Shown piece after piece: positions 49,999-58,070 of a stretch of DNA of 64,000 nucleotides. The notes beneath the pieces are model-generated. The model was not told the origin of the DNA, did no database searches, and saw nothing but the letters and a program-made list of their open reading frames with translations. The stretch is from CAZFLM01 sp964519955. Its GTDB lineage: Bacteria; Armatimonadota; Chthonomonadetes; Chthonomonadales; CAJBBX01. The stretch spans positions 1 through 64,000 of the forward strand of contig CAZFLM010000023.1 in the NCBI GenBank assembly GCA_964519955.1. Direction: 5' to 3'. Both the position numbers and the translations under genes were made by a program. Every line of letters starts with the position of its first letter. Within the stretch, counting starts at the first letter, position 1.

Positions 49999-50030
49999 TC
50001 CGGCCGCCGCGCGATCGTGCGGCGGCCGGA
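49999..50030 (+). promoter_or_regulatory. 12-bp perfect hairpin upstream of RIO-like kinase
   Basis: TCCGGCCGCCGC (49999-50010) pairs with GCGGCGGCCGGA (50019-50030) across the eight-base loop GCGATCGT. No U-tract follows. It may block the kinase RBS or terminate transcription from the sigma unit. Confidence 0.65.
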
Positions 50031-50062
50031 CACTGACCGCAGCACCGGGAGCCGCCATCGCC

Positions 50063-50800
50063 TTGTCCAAGAACCGCCACGAATGCCCGCTGCCGCAGGA
50101 TCTCTGGGATGACGACTGGATCGTCGGCCGCCCGGTCGTGATCCGGAGCGGCAAAGAGGCCACCGTCTACCGCTGCGAGGCGCACCCCGCCACGGGGCGC
50201 CAGTGGATCGCAGCCAAGCGCTACCGCCCGATGGAGCATCGGGGCTTCCGCAACGACGCGGCGTACCGCGAGGGCCGCGTCATCGTCGACGCCAGGCTCC
50301 GCCGCGCTTCAGCCGCCAAGTCGCGCACCGGCCGCCGCCTCGACTTCAACCTCTGGATGGGCCACGAGCACGAAACCCTCGCCGCCCTGCGGTCAGCCAC
50401 CCCCAACGTGCCGCAGCCTCTGGCGCTAGTCGGCGATACGCTGCTCATCGAGTACATCGGCGACGAGAACGGCCCCGCGCCCCAGCTTGCCCAGGTGGAT
50501 CTGGACGCCGAGGAAGCGCGCGATGCCTGCGAGGGTCTGCTGCGCGACATCGAGACGTGGCTGTCGCTGAACGTGGTCCACGCCGATCTGTCGCCGTTCA
50601 ACGTGCTCTACTGGCAGGGGCGGACCGTTACGATCGACTTCCCTCAAGCCGTGGACGCCCGGTTCAACCCGAACGCGCGCAGCCTGCTCCTCCACGACGT
50701 GCAGGCCATCTGCGACCACTTCGCCGCGTACGGGTTGGACATAGACTGGGAGCGCCTGGCCGCGAGCATGTGGGCGCAGTACCGCCTCGCGCGGCTCTGA
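50063..50800 (+). CDS. RIO-like serine kinase
   Basis: A 245-residue kinase-fold protein. IRSGKEATVYRCE is a RIO-type P-loop substitute, Lys52 in WIAAKRYRP binds ATP, VVHADLSPFNVLYW holds the catalytic Asp175 and Asn180, and VTIDFPQAVD the metal-binding Asp192. These are RIO1/RIO3-type features found in archaea and some bacteria. The TTG at 50063 with GGGAG upstream is the best start; the frame is open upstream to 49856, so an N-terminal extension is possible. Its target is unknown. It converges on a beta-helix gene four bases away. Confidence 0.85.
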   Translation: MSKNRHECPLPQDLWDDDWIVGRPVVIRSGKEATVYRCEAHPATGRQWIAAKRYRPMEHRGFRNDAAYREGRVIVDARLRRASAAKSRTGRRLDFNLWMGHEHETLAALRSATPNVPQPLALVGDTLLIEYIGDENGPAPQLAQVDLDAEEARDACEGLLRDIETWLSLNVVHADLSPFNVLYWQGRTVTIDFPQAVDARFNPNARSLLLHDVQAICDHFAAYGLDIDWERLAASMWAQYRLARL

Positions 50801-50803
50801 CGC

Positions 50804-52072
50804 CTACCGCACCTCGCGCACTCGCACCCGCACGTCGCGCTTGCCCTCGCCCAGCGACATCCGCGCGCCATGCGGGTTGCGCACCGTCACCGAGCCGGTG
50901 ACCTCGCCGAGGGCGCCCGATACCGCACCGTTCACCGACAGCCACGGGCGGTCGGCGCCGTCCTCGACGGTGCACGCATCGAACTCCAGCCCGCCCATCA
51001 CCAGGTCCTTCTGCCCGTTCCACGTCGTGAGCGAGACAGGCGAGAGCGCGAGCCGCGTGGCGACGCCGCGGAACGTGCACCGGCTCAGCCGAACCGCGAC
51101 AGCCTCCGTCGACTTCGAGGCCACCGTCAAGCCGGGGCCCTGGCAGCCCTCCACCAGGCACTCGCGGAACTCGATGCTGCCCTTCGGCCCGGCATGCGGC
51201 GCCCCGCCAATCGCGATGCCCGACCCGTTCGCGCCGAGCACGCGGCACCGCTCGAAGCGGACTGACACATCCTCGGTGGTCTCGTCGAGCGGCCCCATAT
51301 AGACCAGGATGCCCGCGCCCGTGTTCGCCTCCATCGTGCAGCGCCGGAACACGCAGTTCCGCAGCTTCTCGTTGGCGCGGTTCGGCTCCAGGTCGACGCC
51401 GGCCTGCGGCGCGGTGCCCTTCGTGCTGCGGAACGTGCAGTTCTCCACCAGCAGGTTCACCGCGCTGATCACGCTCATCCCCTGCCGGCGGTTGTTGTCC
51501 ATCGTGCAATCCCGCACCACGATGTCCTTGCAGTACGGCTGCTGCGGGTCTGCGTTGCCCAGGTAGATGCCGTCGCCGCCGCTGTCCCGCAAGGTGAGTC
51601 CGAGCACCTGCACGTTGGTGCAGCTCCCCAGGTGCAGGCACATGCGCCACTCGCCCTTGGTGTACTCGGGCTTCTGCATCCGCAGCGCAGCGCCGTATCC
51701 TCGCAGCACGATGTTCTGCTGCCGGTCCGCACTGAACAGGCAGTCGCCGAGGCTCGCGAACCCGCCGGGCCGCGCCGCCACCACAACGCCCGGCTCGAAC
51801 ACGATCTCCTGGTTGCTAACGAGCTTGATGGGGTCGACGACCCACTCGCGCCCCATGTTCGGCACGATGACCTTGCGCGCACCGGAGCGGATGGCCGACT
51901 GCAGCGCGTTGGTCGCGTTCGCAGGGTCGAAGCCCCACCACGCCGCGTTCGCCACCTTGCGCCGTCCCACAGCCACTTCGCGCACCGCCTGCGGATCGGC
52001 CTGAGGCACGTCGGCGCACGCGGCGGAGCTGGCGAACAGAGCGACGAGGATGAGCAAGTATCGGACAGACAT
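50804..52072 (-). CDS. Secreted right-handed beta-helix protein
   Basis: A 422-residue protein with signal peptide (YLLILVALFASSAACA). The body is a regular beta-helix ladder: VIVPNMGREWVVDPIKLVSN, DIVVRDCTMDNNRRQG, LLVENCTFRSTKG, VRFERCRVLGANGSGIAIGG. It begins like pectate lyase superfamily proteins, but the catalytic Arg/Asp set is not obvious, so it may be a binding protein or lyase. It is unrelated in detail to the beta-helix protein at 1660-3081. GGAGGAG before the ATG at 52072 is convincing. Confidence 0.8.
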   Translation of the reverse strand: MSVRYLLILVALFASSAACADVPQADPQAVREVAVGRRKVANAAWWGFDPANATNALQSAIRSGARKVIVPNMGREWVVDPIKLVSNQEIVFEPGVVVAARPGGFASLGDCLFSADRQQNIVLRGYGAALRMQKPEYTKGEWRMCLHLGSCTNVQVLGLTLRDSGGDGIYLGNADPQQPYCKDIVVRDCTMDNNRRQGMSVISAVNLLVENCTFRSTKGTAPQAGVDLEPNRANEKLRNCVFRRCTMEANTGAGILVYMGPLDETTEDVSVRFERCRVLGANGSGIAIGGAPHAGPKGSIEFRECLVEGCQGPGLTVASKSTEAVAVRLSRCTFRGVATRLALSPVSLTTWNGQKDLVMGGLEFDACTVEDGADRPWLSVNGAVSGALGEVTGSVTVRNPHGARMSLGEGKRDVRVRVREVR

Positions 52073-52119
52073 CGGCGCACTCCTCCACACAGCCAGTGGT
52101 GGACCTGCCAACGCAGTGA

Positions 52120-52152
52120 GGAGCCTGCCGCACCCGGTTCACGGCAGGCTCC
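52120..52152 (-). terminator. Terminator of the PIN toxin operon
   Basis: GGAGCCTGCCG (52120-52130) pairs perfectly with CGGCAGGCTCC (52142-52152), 26 bases beyond the PIN toxin stop. Confidence 0.75.
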
Positions 52153-52177
52153 AGGGACTGCGTACGATGTTACCGGT

Positions 52178-52594
52178 TCAGCGCAGGAGCGCGGCGAAAC
52201 CTGCCTGCTCGAAGTGATGGTCGGAGGTCAGTGCAGCCGAGATGCCTCTACGTCTCATCAGCGCGAAGCTCGCGCAGTCAACCAGGCTCCAGTCCTTGTC
52301 GAGCCGCGAACTGAGCAGCGCCCAGGCCTCTTCGTCCAACTCGCGGTCGATGTACACCACGTCGATCCCGGACTCGGAACGGAGTGCCTCCACGGCGGCG
52401 AGCCACTGGGTGCGCGGACCACGCACGCGGCTAGCGAAGAGAGCGACCACTTCCGTCACGACGTAGTTGGTCGTTACGAGGCGGGTTCCGCCGGCCCGCA
52501 TATCTCGAACCACCTCGACTGCCGCGACATGATCGGTCTCGGTGCGCAGGAAGAAGCTCGCCCAGCCTGAGGTGTCCGCGAATACCTCACGCAT
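52178..52594 (-). CDS. PIN-domain toxin (VapC-like)
   Basis: A 138-residue PIN nuclease. The acidic active site is complete: Asp in VFADTSGWASFF, Glu in VTTNYVVTEVVALF, Asp in WSLVDCASFALMRR and Asp in LTSDHHFEQAGF. VapC-type toxins cut tRNA or rRNA. The ATG overlaps the antitoxin stop by eight bases, giving coupled translation. A longer frame upstream exists but overlaps the antitoxin. Confidence 0.92.
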   Translation of the reverse strand: MREVFADTSGWASFFLRTETDHVAAVEVVRDMRAGGTRLVTTNYVVTEVVALFASRVRGPRTQWLAAVEALRSESGIDVVYIDRELDEEAWALLSSRLDKDWSLVDCASFALMRRRGISAALTSDHHFEQAGFAALLR

Positions 52595-52841
52595 CGCGAG
52601 CCGGTTGCGCCGACGTGCTGGGGTCGGCATTGAGGTAGTGGTCGTGCCTCGCGCCAAGATCGCTGACGTCCGCCTCGAGGGAGCCGGCAAACTCCAGAAC
52701 GGACCGCCGCTCATGCCTGGGCATTCCGCTCAGCAGCCACTCGGCGGCTACCGTTTCAAGCGGTCGCCCTTCCTCCGCAGCCTGCCGCGCGAGCGGCTCG
52801 TAGACCTCGCTCGGCAGGTCCAGTGTCAATGGATGGTTCAT
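52587..52841 (-). CDS. Antitoxin of the PIN toxin (ribbon-helix-helix-like)
   Basis: An 84-residue protein with LTLDLPSEVYEPLARQAAEE and then ETVAAEWLLSGMP, the beta strand and two helices of a ribbon-helix-helix DNA-binding domain, followed by an extended toxin-neutralising tail. It probably autoregulates the promoter 33 bases upstream. Confidence 0.8.
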   Translation of the reverse strand: MNHPLTLDLPSEVYEPLARQAAEEGRPLETVAAEWLLSGMPRHERRSVLEFAGSLEADVSDLGARHDHYLNADPSTSAQPARDA

Positions 52842-52873
52842 CGATCCGACACCTCCGCCCCTCTCATACGGCC

Positions 52874-52902
52874 ATTATAGCGCTAGAGCCCGCCACCGTC
52901 AA
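52874..52902 (-). promoter_or_regulatory. Promoter of the antitoxin-toxin operon
   Basis: On the minus strand TTGACG (52902-52897) and TATAAT (52879-52874) are 17 bases apart, ending 33 bases before the antitoxin ATG. Confidence 0.75.
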
Positions 52903-52931
52903 AGCGAGCGTGAGCGCCAGCAGATCGCAGG

Positions 52932-52960
52932 TTGCCGCCGAACGCGCAGCGCTGTATAAT
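52932..52960 (+). promoter_or_regulatory. Promoter of the rpn-like gene
   Basis: TTGCCG (52932-52937) and TATAAT (52955-52960) are 17 bases apart, 46 bases before the ATG at 53006. It is back to back with the antitoxin promoter, leaving 29 bases between their -35 boxes. Confidence 0.65.
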
Positions 52961-53005
52961 GGCTATGGGAGTAACGCACGCAGCCCATGACCGCGAGGTG
53001 CCACG

Positions 53006-53914
53006 ATGCGCCACGACCAGGTGTTCAAGGAACTGCTGCAGAATCTGTTCCGCGAGTTCGTTGAGCTGTTCCTGCCACATGCGGCAGTGCACCTCGACTT
53101 CGACCGAGTCAGGTTCCTGGACAAGGAGTTGTTCACGGACCTTCCAGAGGGCAGCGTACGGGAACCCGACTTGGTGGCCGAGGTCCACACGCTGGACGGC
53201 GAACCCGAGCTGATCCTCGTGCACGTCGAGGTGCAAGCCCAGCGGGAGCGCGACTTCGCGTACCGCATGTTCGAGTACTACGCTCTGCTTCGACTGCGGT
53301 ACAAGGTGCCCGTGGCTCCGACTGTGCTCTACCTGGTTCCGGGAGCCGGCGGGCTCGGTCAGGCGCGCTACGAAGAGCAGCTCTTCGGCGAGACGATCCT
53401 GTCATTCGAGTACCGCGTCGTCTGCCTCCCCGACCTGGCGGCAGACGACTACTACCAGATCGAGAACCCGCTCGGTCCGGCGCTCAGCGCACTGATGAGG
53501 CCGGCGCGGGTAGGTCCGGCGCTGCAGAAGGCGCTCAGCCTGCACCGTGTACTCAGAAGCACCCAAGACGAGGCGCGACGCCTGCTTCTGGCCTATGTCA
53601 TCGAGACGTACTTGAAGCTGAGCCCGCCCGATGAGGCGGAATATCGGCGCGTGATGGAGCAGCACACGCTGAGCGAGGTCAGAACCATGGTGAACATCTA
53701 CGAAGCGCGCGGCATAGAGAAGGGCCTGGCGCAGGGAGTGGCGCAGGGCAAGCGTGCCCTGGTCCTCGACATGATGCGCCGACGGTTCGGCGAAGTGCCG
53801 GAGCACGTCGCGACCCAGATCGAGGCGATCAGCAGCGAGGCCGACATCGACGCGGTCTGGGATAGGCTGTTCACGGCCAACTCGATCGAGGATCTGGGCC
53901 TGACGTCGAACTAG
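53006..53914 (+). CDS. Rpn-family recombination-promoting nuclease/putative transposase
   Basis: A 302-residue protein starting HDQVFKELLQNLFREFVELF. The PD-(D/E)xK nuclease core shows in VREPDLVAEVHTLDGE followed by ILVHVEVQAQRERDFAYRMF (Asp then E-x-Q). The C-terminus (GIEKGLAQGVAQGKRALVLD, then MRRRFGEVPEHV) is the helical DUF4351-like tail. Rpn proteins are metal-dependent DNases that promote RecA-independent recombination. GAGGTG precedes the ATG. No terminal repeats of a transposon were seen. Confidence 0.88.
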   Translation: MRHDQVFKELLQNLFREFVELFLPHAAVHLDFDRVRFLDKELFTDLPEGSVREPDLVAEVHTLDGEPELILVHVEVQAQRERDFAYRMFEYYALLRLRYKVPVAPTVLYLVPGAGGLGQARYEEQLFGETILSFEYRVVCLPDLAADDYYQIENPLGPALSALMRPARVGPALQKALSLHRVLRSTQDEARRLLLAYVIETYLKLSPPDEAEYRRVMEQHTLSEVRTMVNIYEARGIEKGLAQGVAQGKRALVLDMMRRRFGEVPEHVATQIEAISSEADIDAVWDRLFTANSIEDLGLTSN

Positions 53915-53922
53915 CCGGCGCA

Positions 53923-56900
53923 TCACCTATTCGGCAGCACGTCGAACGTCACGCCTCCTCGGTGCCGCTCGCCGGTCAGGATCCCCTTCGGCAGCTTCGG
54001 CGTCAGTTCTGCCTGCCGGGTGGCCTGGGCGCTCACGATGCTCGCCGATTGCGCCGCGACCACGATGTGCAGCCCGTCGGTCGGCAACTGCGCGCGCAGC
54101 ACGAACCGGTACGGCTTCTCGCCCGCCGTCGTCCTCACCACCTGCGCCAGACCGGGCAGCTCGGCATCTCCCCGCTTCACCGCAAACCGAAGCGTCCCGC
54201 CCGCCTCGCCGCGCGCCCGCACTACCAGCTCGATCTGCACGCCCGAGTCGAGGCCGTCGAGCGGACCGACAACCGCCCGGCCGCGCGTCCGAGCCACCTG
54301 AAGCGGCTTCACGTCGACGTGCGCGTGGAACGGCGTGGCGTAGACCGTCCCCTCCCACTTCCCATCCGCGGTCAGGCTCTTCAGCAGCCCCGTATGCTCG
54401 CCCCCCGTGCCGATGCAGGCGATATCGAACGCGCGGATCCCGTCGCGATACGCGCGCACCTCCCCGACGCCGCCGATCTGCGCGGGGCGCGGCGGGTCGT
54501 CCCGCATCAGGCGCGTGGCAGCCGCGTCCATCGTCGCGTTGAACCCCTTGTCGAACTCGGCGGGCCACATCATGCAGTGTACGGAGAGGCCGCCGTTCTG
54601 CTGGATGAACCGGAGCTGGTTGTACGCATCCGCCTCGCTCGGCGTGAGAGCCTGGTACTCGCCCATCACCATCGCATCGAAGCCGGCAGCGTGCGCGTCC
54701 TGGAGCGCGTCGTGCGGCTGGTTGTACCAGACGCCGTACCGCGTGAACCCGTACCCCGCCCCGCAGTTCAGATGCCAGTCGATGGGCGTGAACCGCGAGG
54801 TGATGGTGCTGAACGCCGAGAGCTTGCCGATCGCGTAGGTGTCCGGAATCTGGTGGCTCTTCACCGCCTCGGCTGGGAAGCCTGCCAGCAGCGCCTCGCG
54901 ATAGGTCTCGGCCGCGCGGCGGCTAACGATGTAGCGCTGGTAAGCTGTCCACTCGCGGAAGAGGGGGTTGTCCTTCGAGTACGAGTCCCAGTCGCCCCTG
55001 TCCCAGTTGCGCGGCGCATCGAAGTAGGCCGCGTGCGGCGTACCCATCGCCTTGCGGATCGCGGCATCGCCACCGTACCGGGCGCGGAGGTAGGCATAGA
55101 ACCCCTCGATCATGCGCGGGTTGTAGTCACCCAGCGACGCGTCGGCGTCCACCGCGATCTCGTGCTCGTGGTTGGGCTCCAGCGCGACGAAGTGTTCCGG
55201 GTTGGCGCGGAACTTCACGACCAGCGCACGTAGGAACGCCCGCAGCGGCCAGAGGTAGAGGTTGTCCAGCTCCGGCATGCCGAAGGCGTAGGAGCCGGAG
55301 TAGAACTCGATGTTGCCGAACTCGCCGTACTCGATCGGGTGGTTGTTGCGCGAAAGCATGACGTACTTCTGCAGCTTCGTCTCGGGGTCGATCGTGTCGC
55401 GCCACGGCTGGAAGACGCCCTTGTGCCAGCGGTGGGTGAAGCAGGGCTCCCAGAGCGCGGGCAGATCGCGGTCGTACGAGTCGAGCACGTCGGCGAAGCC
55501 CTTCACGAAGCTCGCGCCCGCCGTCTTCTCCTGGTCGGTCGCAATCCGCGGGTTGCGCGCAGCCGGCGAGGCGCCGTCGGTCCGCAGGTGGTGCGCCACC
55601 GACTTCCGCACGTACTTCCCATCCGGAAGCGTGGGCCAGTCCTTGCCATACCACTGGATCCAGAACCGGCTCTCGCTGCCCCCCAGATCCATTTCGGCGG
55701 TGTCGCCCTCGCGCGGCACGCGGGTGACGACGGATCGCGTCGCATCAGGCTTGGGCACAAGCAGCGCCTGGTCGCCGAACGCCGATGCGTATGCAGCCTT
55801 GCCCGCTTCGAGGCCGGGCACCTTGCGCTCCGTCATCGCGCCGCTCGTTACGTCGAACGCCAGCGCCCGGCCTGCCTTCGGCAGCGACACCAGCAGGCGG
55901 TCGGCGCCGTTCCCATCCGCGCGGGAGAGGGTCGCGGTGTCGCCGAACGCGTTCGGGAGTGGGATGCGCCGCTGGAGCCTGCCCGCGCCGGAGTAGATCG
56001 CGACGAAGGCGTCAGCGGGCTGCGGGGCCGCGCTCGTCACGGCGATGGCGGCCTCCGCGCGCGACGGGATGAACCGGCCCACGGCTACCGCGTACGGCGG
56101 CGCGATCCTGGCATCGGGCGTGAGCACGCGCACGAGGTCGCCGTGGCGGTTGAAAAGTCGGATCTCGCGCACCTTCGCGTCGGCAATCGGCGAGGCAGCG
56201 ATGCAGGCGCCGCCGCCGAGATCGCCGCAGTTCACGCTCACGCCGCCGCGCACCTCCGGCCCGAACGCCAGGAACTGCGCCTCGGCAATCCCCTGCGGCG
56301 TCAGCACCCGCACGAGCGTGTGGTTCGCAGGATGGGCCCCCTCCCCCACGACGAGCGACGGCCCGAGCGGCGCGGGACCAGCCCCGGAGCGCTTCGCCTC
56401 GTCGGCCACCGCGGTCGCCAAGTCGAGGTCGCGATCCAGCACGGCGGTCACGACGGTGTTCCGCGTGTCCTGATGGACAGATACGATGCGCGACGGTACG
56501 GGCTTCGCGCTTAGCTCGCTGAGCTTCAGGAAGGGCACCGGCGGGATCGGCTTGGGCTTGGCGGGCCGCCCCTCCACCACGATCCGCGGCGCGCCCCACA
56601 CAGCCCAGTCGCAGGCGCTGTTCTTGAGCGGATCCATGGCGAACGTCACCGAGACCGTCTGCCCTGCAAGGCGCGTCAGGTCGACCCGCACATCGTGCCA
56701 CTGCTGCTGCTCGTGCTCGGCGCGATAGACCTCCTCATCGCCGACGCGCACGATGAATGCGCAGCCATCGGCCTCCGGCATCTCCGTCTTGGGGAAGCCC
56801 TCGCGGATGCCGATGGAGAAGGTGAGCGCCAGCTTCTCCGCGCCGCGCACGTTGGGCAGCGCGATGCCGCGGAACGTGATGTGGACCAGGGGCTTCCCGG

Positions 56901-57117
56901 TAGCAGAAGGATGCTGGAAGATGGCCGGCTTCGTGACGCCGCCGATGCTGTCCGACGTCGCCGAGGCGCCCGCCGGGTTCTCCACGCCTTCCCCGGCAAT
57001 CGCCTCGACGAAGTCCGCGACGACCTCCCACTGCGGCGCCTTCTGCCCCGACCCCGGCACGGCCGCGAGCACCGCGGCGCACAGCAGCCCTGCAACCCAC
57101 TGGCTAGCAACGAACAT
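53923..57117 (-). CDS. Large secreted protein, putative glycosidase-like, family unknown
   Basis: A 1064-residue protein. Signal peptide 1-25 (WVAGLLCAAVLAAVPGSG). Residues 30-190 are a beta-sandwich like a carbohydrate-binding domain (LVHITFRGIALPNV, then WHDVRVDLTRLAGQTVSVTF). About 190-480 resembles propeller strands (VREIRLFNRHGDLVRVLTP). About 500-900 looks like a TIM barrel with FVALEPNHEHEIAVDADASL and FREWTAYQRYIVSRRAAETY, as in GH42/GH14-like enzymes, but catalytic residues are not certain. The last 130 residues are beta-rich. GGGGAG supports the ATG at 57117. It directly follows the Kelch-MFS-lyase operon on the same strand. Confidence 0.65.
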   Translation of the reverse strand: MFVASQWVAGLLCAAVLAAVPGSGQKAPQWEVVADFVEAIAGEGVENPAGASATSDSIGGVTKPAIFQHPSATGKPLVHITFRGIALPNVRGAEKLALTFSIGIREGFPKTEMPEADGCAFIVRVGDEEVYRAEHEQQQWHDVRVDLTRLAGQTVSVTFAMDPLKNSACDWAVWGAPRIVVEGRPAKPKPIPPVPFLKLSELSAKPVPSRIVSVHQDTRNTVVTAVLDRDLDLATAVADEAKRSGAGPAPLGPSLVVGEGAHPANHTLVRVLTPQGIAEAQFLAFGPEVRGGVSVNCGDLGGGACIAASPIADAKVREIRLFNRHGDLVRVLTPDARIAPPYAVAVGRFIPSRAEAAIAVTSAAPQPADAFVAIYSGAGRLQRRIPLPNAFGDTATLSRADGNGADRLLVSLPKAGRALAFDVTSGAMTERKVPGLEAGKAAYASAFGDQALLVPKPDATRSVVTRVPREGDTAEMDLGGSESRFWIQWYGKDWPTLPDGKYVRKSVAHHLRTDGASPAARNPRIATDQEKTAGASFVKGFADVLDSYDRDLPALWEPCFTHRWHKGVFQPWRDTIDPETKLQKYVMLSRNNHPIEYGEFGNIEFYSGSYAFGMPELDNLYLWPLRAFLRALVVKFRANPEHFVALEPNHEHEIAVDADASLGDYNPRMIEGFYAYLRARYGGDAAIRKAMGTPHAAYFDAPRNWDRGDWDSYSKDNPLFREWTAYQRYIVSRRAAETYREALLAGFPAEAVKSHQIPDTYAIGKLSAFSTITSRFTPIDWHLNCGAGYGFTRYGVWYNQPHDALQDAHAAGFDAMVMGEYQALTPSEADAYNQLRFIQQNGGLSVHCMMWPAEFDKGFNATMDAAATRLMRDDPPRPAQIGGVGEVRAYRDGIRAFDIACIGTGGEHTGLLKSLTADGKWEGTVYATPFHAHVDVKPLQVARTRGRAVVGPLDGLDSGVQIELVVRARGEAGGTLRFAVKRGDAELPGLAQVVRTTAGEKPYRFVLRAQLPTDGLHIVVAAQSASIVSAQATRQAELTPKLPKGILTGERHRGGVTFDVLPNR

Positions 57118-57155
57118 CTGCCATCTCCCCTGCTACTGGTACCTCGCCCTGCCGA

Positions 57156-58070
57156 CTACACCCGCACCCACTCGAAGAAGCCGAGCGCCAGCAGGTCTTG
57201 CCGCAACTGAGCGACGCGCTCGGGCGATAGCGGCGTGTTCGGCAGGCGTGGAGCGCCCACGTCGACGCCGACAAAGCCCATCACCGCCTTCGCGGCCGCC
57301 ATGAAGCCGTAGCCGATGAGCAGCGTGATGAGCTGGACGGAGCGGTACTGCTCCACGCGCATGGCGGCCAGATCGCCGCGCTCGACCGCGTCGATGACGC
57401 GCAGGTAGATCGGCGCCGCGAAGTTGTACGTGCTGCCCACCGCGCCCGTCGCGCCGAGGGCGAACGCCGCCCCCATCCACTCGTCCACGCCCCACAGGAT
57501 GTCGAAACGCCCATCCTGCAGGTGGAGGCACCGCTGGAACGCCGCCATGTCCCGGTTGGTGAACTTGAGTCCGGCCAGCGTCGGGATGCGGTCGGCGGCG
57601 GCGTCCAGAAATGCCGGCATCGACAGATCCACGCCGGTCATCGCCGGGATGTCGTAGCAGTAGAACGGCGTGCTGGGCGCGGCGGCCGCGATCTCGGCGC
57701 TGCAGCCCACGAGCGCGTCGACGGAGGCCGGCTTGAAGTAGCTCGGCGCGGTCGCCGCGATGGCCTCGGCGCCCAGCTTCTCGGCCTGGGCCGCCATCGC
57801 ACGCGCGTCGCGCAGGCAGTTCGAGCCCACGTGCACCACCAGCCGCGTGCCCGTCGCCCGGCACACCGCCGCCCACATCTCCGCCAGCGCCAGCCGCTCC
57901 TCCAGCGACAACGAGTGGCTCTCGCCCGTGCTGCCGCCGATGAACACGGTCTCGACCCCGATGCGCTTCAGGTGCTCGGCTTGCGGGCGAACCATCTCCA
58001 GGTTCAGCGAGCCGTCCGTGCGGAAGGGCGTATGGGTGGCGGCGACCAGGCCGCGAATGGTGTGCTTCAT
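57156..58070 (-). CDS. N-acetylneuraminate lyase-like DHDPS-family aldolase
   Basis: A 304-residue class I aldolase. GGSTGESHSLSLEER (Ser47-Thr48) is the GxSTGE form seen in N-acetylneuraminate lyases, whereas DHDPS has GTTGE. Tyr139 in PFYCYDIPA and Schiff-base Lys169 in LAGLKFTNRD match NanA Tyr137 and Lys165. The likely reaction is cleavage of sialic acid (or a related 2-keto sugar acid) to pyruvate and an aldose. The ATG overlaps the MFS stop (ATGA). The Kelch neighbour upstream and the SASA esterase elsewhere in the window support sialic-acid use. Confidence 0.8.
   Translation of the reverse strand: MKHTIRGLVAATHTPFRTDGSLNLEMVRPQAEHLKRIGVETVFIGGSTGESHSLSLEERLALAEMWAAVCRATGTRLVVHVGSNCLRDARAMAAQAEKLGAEAIAATAPSYFKPASVDALVGCSAEIAAAAPSTPFYCYDIPAMTGVDLSMPAFLDAAADRIPTLAGLKFTNRDMAAFQRCLHLQDGRFDILWGVDEWMGAAFALGATGAVGSTYNFAAPIYLRVIDAVERGDLAAMRVEQYRSVQLITLLIGYGFMAAAKAVMGFVGVDVGAPRLPNTPLSPERVAQLRQDLLALGFFEWVRV

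Noticed and set aside
53006..53914. Active transposon
   Set aside because: The Rpn-like protein stands alone, with no terminal inverted repeats or target duplications seen beside it.
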